Positions 1 to 7,870 of a stretch of DNA of 64,000 nucleotides are shown in pieces. Both the position numbers and the translations under genes were made by a program. The notes under the pieces were generated by a model. The model saw only the letters and a list, made by a program, of their open reading frames with translations. It did no database searches and was not told the origin of the DNA. This DNA comes from Dickeya oryzae (GTDB lineage: Bacteria > Pseudomonadota > Gammaproteobacteria > Enterobacterales > Enterobacteriaceae): contig NZ_ML762920.1 of NCBI RefSeq assembly GCF_009372235.1, positions 186,001 to 250,000 of the forward strand, given 5' to 3'. Each line of letters begins with the position of its first letter. The first letter of the stretch is position 1.

Positions 1-1134
1 CTGGGGTACGCCGGTGCATCGGCTCGCCAGTGGGGCGCGTTTATGCCGGGCGTTCCGGATATCGCCAGCTTTCCGCATGACCTATGGCGGCGGTTGCAGA
101 CCCGCCTGTCCCGCCGTCTGAAGCCGGAACAGCTCTCTTATTCGCCGATCGGCGGTTGCCCGGAACTGCAACAGGCGCTGGTGGACTACCTGCGGGTGGC
201 GCGTTCGGTGACCTGTACGCCGGAACAAATCCTGATCACCGAAGGGACCCATCAGGCGATGGACCTGCTGGCCAAAATGCTGTGCAACCCGGGTGATTTG
301 GCATGGATTGAAGACCCCTGCTATTGGGGCATGCGCAATGTGTTGACCATCAATGGCCTACGTGTCGCGCCAGTCGCGGTGGATGAGCAAGGCATGGTGC
401 CGCCGGACGATGTCTCGCCGCACTCGGTGCCCCGATTGATTTGCGTTACGCCATCACACCAGTACCCGTTAGGGGCGGTGATGAGCCTGGCCCGTCGCCA
501 GCGGTTGCTGGCATTGGCGCAGGAGCACAACAGTTGGGTGATTGAAGACGATTACGATAGCGAATTCCGCTTTTCCGGCAGCCCGATTCCGGCCTTGCAA
601 GGGCTACAGACGCAACCTCCGGTTATCTACATCGGCACCTTCAGCAAAACACTCTATCCGGGACTGCGAGTCAGTTACATGGTGCTGCCACCACAACTGG
701 CGCGAGAACTGAAAATAGCGCACGCCGAGCTGTACCGTGGCGGGCACCTGCTGACGCAACTGACGCTAAGTCAGTTCATCAGTGAAGGGCACTACGCCGC
801 TCACATCCGGCGTATGCGCCTGTTGTACGCCCGCCGTCGCGCGCTGCTGAGCGAATTGATTGTGCAGCATTTGGGGGATGACTACCTCGGCTATAACAGT
901 AACGCCGGGCTACACCTGATTCTGCGCTTGCCCGACCCCATCGATGATGTGGTGCTGGCCGCCCGTATTCTGCAACACGGCGTGATGGTGAAACCGCTTT
1001 CCAGTTACTACCTGCACCCAACGCATCAGCGCGGGCTGTTGCTCGGTTACGCCGGTGTCGATGAAGCTGAAATGGTACAGGCATTTGACGTGATTCTTCG
1101 CTGTTTACGCGCGCTGGAAACGCAGCTCAGCTAA
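1..1134 (+). CDS. MocR-family (GntR/aminotransferase) regulator, C-terminal part
   Basis: The frame is open from the first base of the window and ends at a TAA at 1132-1134, so only the aminotransferase-like domain of a MocR regulator is visible; the N-terminal GntR winged helix would lie upstream of the window. The fold-type I PLP domain is recognisable. It has the IEDDYDSEFR segment and the PLP-lysine segment FSKTLYPGLRVSYM, whose lysine would form the internal aldimine. Family members sense PLP or an amino compound and act as DNA-binding regulators rather than enzymes. The visible part (377 codons) matches the usual size of this domain. A pure aminotransferase is possible, but the start, with an open frame running in from upstream, favours MocR. 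The next gene downstream is an ABC ATPase on the same strand, 388 bp away. Confidence 0.85.
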   Translation: MGYAGASARQWGAFMPGVPDIASFPHDLWRRLQTRLSRRLKPEQLSYSPIGGCPELQQALVDYLRVARSVTCTPEQILITEGTHQAMDLLAKMLCNPGDLAWIEDPCYWGMRNVLTINGLRVAPVAVDEQGMVPPDDVSPHSVPRLICVTPSHQYPLGAVMSLARRQRLLALAQEHNSWVIEDDYDSEFRFSGSPIPALQGLQTQPPVIYIGTFSKTLYPGLRVSYMVLPPQLARELKIAHAELYRGGHLLTQLTLSQFISEGHYAAHIRRMRLLYARRRALLSELIVQHLGDDYLGYNSNAGLHLILRLPDPIDDVVLAARILQHGVMVKPLSSYYLHPTHQRGLLLGYAGVDEAEMVQAFDVILRCLRALETQLS

Positions 1135-1464
1135 GGCCCCGATAGCCCCGCGCTCCCTGCTCGCCACCCGCCCCAATTGGTGGCGTAGCCCTCATCCAAC
1201 CTCACGTTTTGGTTCGCACCACTGCACAATGCTGGTGCTTTTGTTTAACAAAAAATCACCATTTTGATGCAATCTCAGCAAACAATGCACCATACTGTTC
1301 AGGCATTCTGTTTGTTGCGCTATTGTTAATGGTGTGCAGTATGCACTGTTAACGTACTAGGTACATAGCCGGACACCCGTGTTCATCACGGTAACCAGCT
1401 GAACATCTGACGCCTCTTTTTTATTCCAAACCAATAAAAATAGTTTCTCAATTAAGTATCAGGC

Positions 1465-1484
1465 ATGACTTATGCATAAGTCAT
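1465..1484. promoter_or_regulatory. Perfect 20-bp palindrome, candidate operator
   Basis: ATGACTTATGCATAAGTCAT is an exact dyad of 10 bp per arm, ending 38 bp before the start codon of the PotA-like ATPase gene. It is the only striking structure in the 388-bp gap 1135-1522. The first half of that gap is GC-rich with nothing recognisable and the second half is AT-rich and promoter-like. Position and symmetry suggest a repressor site for the downstream gene. The binding protein is unknown; the upstream MocR product is a candidate only by proximity. Confidence 0.45.
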
Positions 1485-1522
1485 TATCAGCATCGAGCTA
1501 CGACACGTGAGAGAAGGGAAGA

Positions 1523-2617
1523 ATGAAAACCTACGTCAGCTTCAAAAATATTCAAAAAACCTACGATGGCGATCGTCTGGTGGTCAAAAACCTGAATCTG
1601 GATATTCAGGAAGGTGAATTCCTGACCATGCTGGGCCCGTCCGGCTCCGGTAAAACCACCAGTCTGATGATGCTGGCCGGGTTTGAAACGCCCACGCAGG
1701 GTGAAATCCTGCTGCGTGACACCCCATTGCACAACCTGCCCCCCCATCAGCGCGGCATCGGCATGGTATTTCAAAACTATGCCTTGTTCCCGCATATGAC
1801 GGTGGCGGAGAACCTGGCGTTTCCGTTGTCCATTCGCCGCCTGAACCGCAGCGACATCAAAGAGAAAGTGGACCGCGTACTGGACCGCGTCAAGCTGGCT
1901 AATCTGGCTGACCGCTACCCGGCACAGATGTCAGGCGGCCAGCAGCAGCGCGTGGCGCTGGCCAGAGCGCTGGTGTTTGAACCCCGGTTGGTGCTGATGG
2001 ATGAACCCTTGGGCGCGCTGGACAAGCAACTTCGCGAGCATATGCAACTGGAAATCAAGGAACTGCACCGGGCATTAGAACTGACCGTGGTGTACGTCAC
2101 CCACGATCAGAGCGAAGCGATGACCATGTCAGACCGGGTGGCAGTATTCAATGACGGCATCATCCAACAGATGGACAGCCCGAGTGATATCTACGAACAC
2201 CCACAAAATACCTTCGTGGCGCAATTTATCGGCGAAAACAATACGCTGATTGCCACCCAATGCGGTGGCGACGGCGATTATTATCAGGCTAAACTGGATG
2301 ACGGTACCGTCCTGCGCGCGCTGAAAGTGCGCCCCAGTTCACCGGGTAAAAAAATCCATCTGTGCATCCGCCCGGAGCGGGTAAAAGTTAACGCCAGCGT
2401 CCTGCCAGATGGTGCCCAGCAGGTTCGCGCCCATATCCAGCAATTTATCTATCTTGGCGATCACGTTCGCATGATGACCGAGGTGGCCGGGCAGCCACAA
2501 TTTATGGTGAAACTGCCCGCCAGCGACGTTAACCCGAACTGGCAAATTGGCAGTGAAATCCACTTATCCTGGTTGCCGGAGCACCTGCGCGCACTGGATG
2601 TGGTCGTCATGCAGTAA
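1523..2617 (+). CDS. PotA-like ABC transporter ATP-binding protein
   Basis: This 364-aa ATPase is of the spermidine/putrescine (PotA) type and would power import of a small cationic or polar solute at the inner membrane. Visible motifs are Walker A GPSGSGKTT (about residue 39), Q-loop in GMVFQNYALFPHMT, signature MSGGQQQR, Walker B LVLMDEP, and the switch histidine in VYVTHDQSEAMTMSDR. A C-terminal TOBE-type extension follows (about 240-364), as in PotA/UgpC/FbpC. ATG 1523 is preceded by GAGAAGGGA. No permease or periplasmic binding protein is adjacent in the window: the next gene is a tautomerase after a 295-bp gap. It may therefore serve permeases encoded elsewhere, or be the remnant of an operon. 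The substrate cannot be read from the ATPase. Confidence 0.85.
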   Translation: MKTYVSFKNIQKTYDGDRLVVKNLNLDIQEGEFLTMLGPSGSGKTTSLMMLAGFETPTQGEILLRDTPLHNLPPHQRGIGMVFQNYALFPHMTVAENLAFPLSIRRLNRSDIKEKVDRVLDRVKLANLADRYPAQMSGGQQQRVALARALVFEPRLVLMDEPLGALDKQLREHMQLEIKELHRALELTVVYVTHDQSEAMTMSDRVAVFNDGIIQQMDSPSDIYEHPQNTFVAQFIGENNTLIATQCGGDGDYYQAKLDDGTVLRALKVRPSSPGKKIHLCIRPERVKVNASVLPDGAQQVRAHIQQFIYLGDHVRMMTEVAGQPQFMVKLPASDVNPNWQIGSEIHLSWLPEHLRALDVVVMQ

Positions 2618-2744
2618 ATACGCCACGGTTCGGCGCGGATCTCGCCATCGATCAACGCCGAACCGTTAATGTAGGCCGTTCAGTTAATCCAGCCGGTTTC
2701 CGTTTGGGTAGCGCGCCTTCGTTGGGTAAATCATCTTCGTTAAG

Positions 2745-2813
2745 TAAACCGTCGTCTTTGAGCAGATAGTCGTCTTTGATGTAGATAGTTGTCTTTGATG
2801 TAGATAGTCGTCT
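2745..2813. repeat. Short tandem repeat, 19-bp unit
   Basis: The unit AGATAGTCGTCTTTGATGT occurs at 2764-2782, again with one mismatch at 2783-2801, and in part at 2802-2813; a more diverged copy sits at 2745-2763. Weaker related sequence precedes it. It lies in the gap between the ABC ATPase and the tautomerase (2618-2912), which otherwise shows nothing recognisable. Copy number of such arrays often varies between strains. Confidence 0.7.
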
Positions 2814-2912
2814 GCCCAAAACCATGCCAAGATGACCACGCCACAGGCGGTGAGTGTTTCAGTGCTAACCACCCTGCCCTATACCCACTTTCACACACGG
2901 AGCGTCTTAGCC

Positions 2913-3143
2913 ATGCCACATGTTGCCATCAAGTATTTTCCCCGCAATCTGCCGGAAACCGTCAAACAGGATTTGGCAAACGATATCAGCGACCTGCTCA
3001 AGAAGTACCTGAACGCGGAAGACAAGTCTATCTCGGTGGCGTTAACCGAAGTCACACCAGATCGCTGGAAAGACACCGTTTACGATATCGAAATCGGTCC
3101 GGAACTGGATAACCTCACCAAAAAACCGGGCTATTCGATGTAA
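2913..3143 (+). CDS. pptA: PptA-type tautomerase
   Basis: A 76-aa protein of the 4-oxalocrotonate tautomerase family, which uses the amino-terminal proline (exposed after Met removal) as catalytic base to move keto-enol double bonds. The sequence begins MPHVAIKYFPRNLPE and ends TKKPGYSM. It resembles E. coli PptA (YdcE, 77 aa) along its whole length, including the KKPGYSM tail. The frame stays open upstream to 2832, but the proline-2 start at 2913 is required for activity and was chosen for that reason. The physiological substrate of PptA is not known. Confidence 0.85.
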   Translation: MPHVAIKYFPRNLPETVKQDLANDISDLLKKYLNAEDKSISVALTEVTPDRWKDTVYDIEIGPELDNLTKKPGYSM

Positions 3144-3233
3144 TCGTCAACACATGCAGCACGTTGTTGGTGCTCAATGATGAGACGCGGTGCTCACCGG
3201 GTGCTGTGCAGAAATTCGTGTTATCCCATCAAG

Positions 3234-3258
3234 AACAAGGCTCATGATGGGCCTTGTT
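3234..3258. terminator. Hairpin downstream of pptA
   Basis: AACAAGGC (3234-3241) and GCCTTGTT (3251-3258) form an 8-bp stem around a 9-nt loop, about 90 bp after the pptA stop. There is no clear T-run, so a terminator role is weak. The hairpin resembles one inside the 338-bp structured repeat at 51745-52082. The rest of the 443-bp gap 3144-3586 becomes AT-rich towards mesX; no MetJ-box array was recognised. Confidence 0.35.
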
Positions 3259-3586
3259 ATACCAGTCAACCCGTCTGTCGTTCGCCACCACGGCGTCTAC
3301 CTCTTTTAGCATTGGCATCAGCCCACTCAGTAACGTATTGATTCCTATGGTGAATCTTGTGAGGTTGGGCCACCTGCCCCCTCCCTGACCTGACCGTATG
3401 CCTGACCATGAATATGGCTCATGTTGTAATGAAATTAAGTCTCTTTCACTCACCCAGCAACTCTGGCATAAAATATGCTGAATTAACGTATTAGCAACAT
3501 GAAGACCACCGAATGATAAAGTAAAGTCATTCCAGAACAATGCATTAACCGGGTTTTCATATCAGGCAACAGGATAAAAGAGCGCG

Positions 3587-4564
3587 ATGACTAAAAATTT
3601 TACATTTACGATTAAGAGCAGTTGCTTCGATGAGAACTATAACCCCTCCGAAAACACGCGCATCACTACCAACTTTGCGAATTTGGCCAGGGGAACGAGC
3701 CGTCAGGAGAACTTACGCAACACATTAGTGATGATTGATAATCGCTTCAACACATTGGCGTATTGGGATAACCCCAAAGGTGATCGTTATTCTGTCGAAC
3801 TTGAAATCATTTCTGTTGATCTGCATATTGCCAATAATGACGGCACCTTCCCGGCCATTGAAATATTGAAAACAAACATTATTGATAAAAAAACAAATCA
3901 ACGAATTGACGGTATTGTAGGCAATAACTTCTCTTCTTATGTGCGAGACTATGATTTTAGTGTGTTGTTGTTAGAACATAACAACAACCACTCCGAATTT
4001 AGCATTCCAGATAACTTTGGCGATTTACATGGAAATATATTTAAGCATTTCGTCAACTCACAGGAATACAAAGATAATTTTAAAAAATCGCCTGTAATAT
4101 GCTTAAGTGTTTCCAGTAAAGATATCTATCATCGCACTGGAAACCAGCATCCTGTTTTGGGTATCGAATACCAGCCGAATGGTTCTTCTTTAACCGAACA
4201 GTATTTCGAAAAAATGGGATTACAGGTTCGCTACTTTATGCCGCAACATAGTGTTGCACCTTTGGCCTTTTATTTTTCTGGTGACTTACTGAGTGATTAT
4301 ACTGATCTTGAGCTTATCAGTACCATCAGCACGATGGAGACTTTCCAAAAAATTTACCGACCTGAGATTTACAATGCTAACTCTGCCGCGGGGCAATACT
4401 ATCAACCCAACCTGAATAACCAGGATCATTCATTAACAAAGATTGTTTATGATCGGGAAGAGCGCAGCCAGTTAGCGATTAAGCAAGGGAAATTTGCGGA
4501 AGAGCACTTCATCAAGCCGTACAAGCATCTTCTTGAGCAATGGTCTACCCATTACGCGCGTTAA
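3587..4564 (+). CDS. mesX: DUF1852 protein, partner of core methionine synthase (MesX)
   Basis: A 325-aa protein of the DUF1852 family. In bacteria this family is encoded beside the short MetE-like enzyme MesD. It has been proposed, from genetic and comparative work on folate-independent methionine synthases, to be a putative oxygenase needed for methionine formation by that pair. The assignment here rests on overall family resemblance (for example the stretches VRDYDFSVLLLEH and HPVLGIEYQ) and on the immediate downstream mesD, 27 bp away on the same strand. There is no signal peptide or membrane segment, so it should be cytoplasmic. Codon use is more AT-rich than in neighbours such as the glycan locus. 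The exact reaction is unproven. Confidence 0.75.
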   Translation: MTKNFTFTIKSSCFDENYNPSENTRITTNFANLARGTSRQENLRNTLVMIDNRFNTLAYWDNPKGDRYSVELEIISVDLHIANNDGTFPAIEILKTNIIDKKTNQRIDGIVGNNFSSYVRDYDFSVLLLEHNNNHSEFSIPDNFGDLHGNIFKHFVNSQEYKDNFKKSPVICLSVSSKDIYHRTGNQHPVLGIEYQPNGSSLTEQYFEKMGLQVRYFMPQHSVAPLAFYFSGDLLSDYTDLELISTISTMETFQKIYRPEIYNANSAAGQYYQPNLNNQDHSLTKIVYDREERSQLAIKQGKFAEEHFIKPYKHLLEQWSTHYAR

Positions 4565-4591
4565 TTCACCAAAAATATAAGGTCACCTGCT

Positions 4592-5623
4592 ATGAAAACA
4601 TTGCTACCCACCTCGACTGCGGGCAGTTTACCCAAGCCCTCCTGGCTCGCAGAGCCTGAGAAACTGTGGTCTCCCTGGAAATTACAGAACGAAGAGTTGA
4701 TTGAAGGGAAAAAAGACGCCTTGAGTTTGTCGCTGTTTGATCAGCTGCGTGCGGGTATTGATATTGTCAGCGATGGCGAACAAACACGCCAACACTTTGT
4801 CACCACGTTTATTGAGCACCTGAGCGGTGTGGATTTTGAAAAACGTGAGGTCGTTAAAATTCGTAATCGCTATGATGCAAGCGTACCAACAGTTGTCGGT
4901 GCGGTGGCGCGCCAAAAACCCGTTTTTGTTGAAGATGCCAAATTCTTACGTCAACTCACCCGGCAACCCATTAAATGGGCGTTGCCAGGGCCGATGACGA
5001 TGATTGATACACTCTATGATAACCACTACAAAAGCCGCGAAAAGCTCGCCTGGGAATTTGCCAAAATACTCAATCAGGAAGCGAAAGAATTAGAGGCCGC
5101 AGGTGTCGATATTATCCAGTTTGATGAACCAGCATTTAATGTTTTCTTTGATGAGGTGAATGACTGGGGGATCGCCACGTTAGAAAAAGCCATTGAAGGG
5201 CTGAAATGTGAAACGGCTGTACATATTTGCTATGGCTATGGCATTAAGGCCAATACCGACTGGAAAAAAACGCTAGGGTCAGAATGGCGGCAATATGAAG
5301 AAGCGTTTCCGAAATTGCAAACATCCAATATCGATATCATCTCACTGGAATGCCATAACTCGCGTGTTCCTATGGATCTGCTGGAACTGATTCGCGGTAA
5401 AAAAGTCATGGTAGGCGCCATTGATGTGGCAACCAATACCATTGAAACACCAGAGGAAGTCGCCGATACGCTACGAAAAGCACTTCAGTTTGTGGATGCC
5501 GATAAGCTCTACCCTTCTACCAACTGTGGCATGGCTCCCTTATCTCGTCGGGTCGCCACCGGCAAACTCAATGCATTAAGTGCAGGCGCAGATATCGTGC
5601 GCAGAGAGATCCTGGCTAAATAA
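4592..5623 (+). CDS. mesD: Core MetE-like methionine synthase (MesD)
   Basis: A 343-aa protein corresponding only to the C-terminal catalytic (beta/alpha)8 half of cobalamin-independent methionine synthase, far shorter than MetE (about 750 aa). The zinc ligand set is intact: His211 and Cys213 in AVHICYG, Glu253 in ISLECHN, and Cys312 in STNCGMAP. The acidic segment FDEP (about 177-180) is also present. The folate-binding N-terminal half is absent, which in the MesD family goes with use of a non-folate or unknown methyl donor together with MesX. It forms an operon with mesX (27-bp gap) and ends just before a strong hairpin. ATG 4592 is preceded by AAGGTCACC. It would transfer a methyl group to homocysteine in the cytoplasm; the donor is unknown. 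Confidence 0.8.
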   Translation: MKTLLPTSTAGSLPKPSWLAEPEKLWSPWKLQNEELIEGKKDALSLSLFDQLRAGIDIVSDGEQTRQHFVTTFIEHLSGVDFEKREVVKIRNRYDASVPTVVGAVARQKPVFVEDAKFLRQLTRQPIKWALPGPMTMIDTLYDNHYKSREKLAWEFAKILNQEAKELEAAGVDIIQFDEPAFNVFFDEVNDWGIATLEKAIEGLKCETAVHICYGYGIKANTDWKKTLGSEWRQYEEAFPKLQTSNIDIISLECHNSRVPMDLLELIRGKKVMVGAIDVATNTIETPEEVADTLRKALQFVDADKLYPSTNCGMAPLSRRVATGKLNALSAGADIVRREILAK

Positions 5624-5649
5624 CACCGTTGGATTGTCGATCATGAAAA

Positions 5650-5698
5650 ACGCAGTCCGTGTCTGGCGCTCAGCTCAATCGCCAGACACGGACTGCGT
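5650..5698. terminator. Long perfect hairpin after mesD
   Basis: ACGCAGTCCGTGTCTGGCG (5650-5668) is exactly complementary to 5680-5698, giving a 19-bp stem with an 11-nt loop. It lies between the convergent mesD and GST genes, so it could end transcription from both sides, although no strong T-run follows. The stem is unusually long and perfect for a plain terminator. Confidence 0.6.
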
Positions 5699-5765
5699 CA
5701 TATTAATCATTACGTGATGACGGATAAAAAGCGGCGAATTTATCTGGTGCCGTCAGCCCGATTTT

Positions 5766-6389
5766 TTAGACCATACCATTATTGCCATGACGCAAAAATG
5801 CCGGGCGCTGATTCAAGCGCATAAACCACGCGTCAATAGCAGGCACGTCGGGATGGGCAAACGGTGTCATTTTCCAGCGATTCACCGACAACCCAAGCAC
5901 CACATCCGCCAGCGTAAACGTCTCACCAGCCGCCCATGCACCGGTGCGCTGGAGTTGTTGTTCCAGAATACCAATACAGTGGTTCCACGCGTTAATGCCT
6001 TCGGCAATCGCCTTTTGATCGTTATAGGCTGGATTCTTGCGCGCCAGAGCGGGGAAGACATAACGCCAGGCGTTATTAAACTCGGTCGCCTGCCAATCCA
6101 TCCAGTGCTCGACGTTGGCACACGCTTGCGGCTCATTGGGGAGTAAGTCATCGCGCCCGGCTTTACGCGCCAGATAGCGGCAAATCGAATTCGATTCCCA
6201 CAGCACGAACTCATCGTCAATCAACACGGGCACCATCGCGTTCGGGTTCATGGCGCGAAAGGCATCGGTTTGCGTCGAGGCAAATCCGCTACCGTAATCT
6301 TCCTGAACATAATCCAGCCCCACTTCTTCGCAGGTCCAAAGCACTTTACGCACATTTATTGATGTCGTTTTACCCAATATTTTCAGCAT
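5766..6389 (-). CDS. Glutathione S-transferase family protein
   Basis: A 207-aa cytosolic GST. The N-terminal thioredoxin-like half (about 1-80) carries MLKILGKTTSINVRKVLW, with a Ser/Thr pair in the usual catalytic position. It continues through the cis-proline segment NPNAMVPVLID and the glutathione gamma-glutamyl site WESNSICRYLA. The all-helical C-terminal half contains the conserved N-capping motif as FTLADVVLG. The family conjugates or reduces electrophiles with glutathione. It is transcribed convergently with mesD and divergently from the GH105 gene. The substrate cannot be inferred. Start at 6389, with length typical of the family. Confidence 0.85.
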   Translation of the reverse strand: MLKILGKTTSINVRKVLWTCEEVGLDYVQEDYGSGFASTQTDAFRAMNPNAMVPVLIDDEFVLWESNSICRYLARKAGRDDLLPNEPQACANVEHWMDWQATEFNNAWRYVFPALARKNPAYNDQKAIAEGINAWNHCIGILEQQLQRTGAWAAGETFTLADVVLGLSVNRWKMTPFAHPDVPAIDAWFMRLNQRPAFLRHGNNGMV

Positions 6390-6558
6390 GCTTCGAAGGC
6401 CCTTCCGCGTGATTAATCGTCTAAAAACACTACACCAACTTCATACCTTGTTGCTACTGGCAACAGAGCACTGTCGACTACGGCGCATCGTGGACAACGA
6501 CATCATCAATCACAGCGGTTGATAACTACGCAAAAAATTTTCGCAACCCAACTCTAAA

Positions 6559-6577
6559 AATGAAACACCGTTCCAGC
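6559..6577 (+). promoter_or_regulatory. KdgR-box-like operator upstream of GH105 gene
   Basis: AATGAAACACCGTTCCAGC matches the KdgR consensus AATRAAAYRNYRTTTYATT at 16 of 19 positions by eye. KdgR is the repressor of pectin catabolism in Dickeya. The site lies in the 369-bp AT-rich gap 6390-6758, about 180 bp before the GH105 start. Two similar AT-rich dyads built on AAAAAATTTT flanked by GC occur near 6530-6545 and 6670-6685 and could be sites for another regulator, such as the LacI protein of this locus. Confidence 0.5.
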
Positions 6578-6758
6578 AACCTCTTGTTTTATCAATAGTT
6601 CCCGTTATTACGATGTGAAAAATAAAAAAACGAAGTCGAATTAAATATTGCCAAAGCTCACAAAATATGAACGCAAAATTTTTTCGTATTGCGCATATTA
6701 AATACATAGTGATTTAATCATTATTGAAATAATCATCACGCGCTGAATGAGAATAAAA

Positions 6759-7835
6759 ATGGAAAAACGCACTCTGAATAAAAATATCGACTTACTTTTA
6801 AGTGGATTCACTGAATTAAAAGATAATGGACGATTTAATGAACCCAATCTTGACGGCAGCATCGGAGATTATATTTCATTTGCCAGCTGGGAATGGCCAC
6901 AGGGCGTTGGGCTATTTGGACTGGTGCGTTTATGGGAGAATAATAAATCGAATGACCTTTATCAAATTATCGATAACTGGTTTCAGAAAAATATTGATAA
7001 AGGGCTGCCGGGCCTGAACGTGAATACCACCGCACCGATGCTTCCCTTATCGCTTTTCTGGTCTCATCACCGGCAGCCTCATTATCAGCAGGTGTTAGAT
7101 AACTGGGCAACCCGCGTGATGACCGAACTCCCGCGTACACCAGAACAGGGCTTCCAGCATGTGGTTTCCGACGGCATTAATGAGATGGAGCTCTGGGACG
7201 ATACGCTGTTCATGGTCGTGCTGTTCCTGGCGCACTACGGTACGGTATCCGGGCGCAAAGAACTGGTTGATGAAGCGGTGCGTCAGTTCTTGCTGCATGC
7301 ACGCTACCTCAATGATCCCCAAACCGGTTTGTGGTACCACGGCTGGAGCTTTGTCGAGAACAGCAACTTTGCCAATGCCCGTTGGGCGCGTGGCAATGCG
7401 TGGATTACTGTTGGCATCCTCGAGTTACTGGACCTTGCCGATGTGGACACGGGCGTGCGCGAGTACCTGATCGAGTGTCTGAAAAAGCAGGTCAATACGC
7501 TGATTGACTTACAGGCAGATAACGGCGCATGGCACACCTTGCTCGACCATCCTGACTCCTATACCGAAATTTCCGCCACTGCGGGTTTTGGCTATGGCTT
7601 ATTAAAAGGCGTACGAATGGGAATTGGCGATGAACGGTGGCAACAGGCGGGTTTAAAAGCGCTGGCAATTGTTCAGGATAATATTGATGCCAAGGGGACT
7701 GTGCATAACGTTTCTTATGGCACTCGCATGGGGCGAACACTGCAATTTTATAAAGACATTCCATTACAACCTACTGGGTATGGACAGTCACTGGCAATAT
7801 TATGCCTGAGTGAAGGTTTGCATTTCGTTAATTAA
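6759..7835 (+). CDS. GH105/GH88-type unsaturated uronyl hydrolase
   Basis: A 358-aa cytoplasmic enzyme of the GH105 (YteR/RhiN) family. These (alpha/alpha)6-barrel enzymes remove unsaturated galacturonyl or glucuronyl residues from the non-reducing end of oligosaccharides produced by polysaccharide lyases. Family signatures seen are WEWPQGVGLFGL, DGINEMELWDDTLFMVVLFLA (shared acid residue region), HGWSF, and ARWARGNAWITVG, with the conserved WARGNAW core. ATG 6759 is preferred over 6747 because GAGAA sits 6-7 bp in front of it. There is no signal peptide. It is the first gene of an apparent operon with the 827-aa protein (35-bp gap) and an ExuT-like MFS importer. Rhamnogalacturonan fragments are the likeliest substrate in a soft-rot bacterium, but this is inference. 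Confidence 0.85.
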   Translation: MEKRTLNKNIDLLLSGFTELKDNGRFNEPNLDGSIGDYISFASWEWPQGVGLFGLVRLWENNKSNDLYQIIDNWFQKNIDKGLPGLNVNTTAPMLPLSLFWSHHRQPHYQQVLDNWATRVMTELPRTPEQGFQHVVSDGINEMELWDDTLFMVVLFLAHYGTVSGRKELVDEAVRQFLLHARYLNDPQTGLWYHGWSFVENSNFANARWARGNAWITVGILELLDLADVDTGVREYLIECLKKQVNTLIDLQADNGAWHTLLDHPDSYTEISATAGFGYGLLKGVRMGIGDERWQQAGLKALAIVQDNIDAKGTVHNVSYGTRMGRTLQFYKDIPLQPTGYGQSLAILCLSEGLHFVN

Positions 7836-7870
7836 AAATAAAACTGAATCGTTCTCTTTTGGAGAAAATA

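Noticed and set aside
7859-7870. TTG start giving four more residues to the 827-aa protein
   Set aside because: GGAG lies within this extension and serves ATG 7871 at normal spacing.
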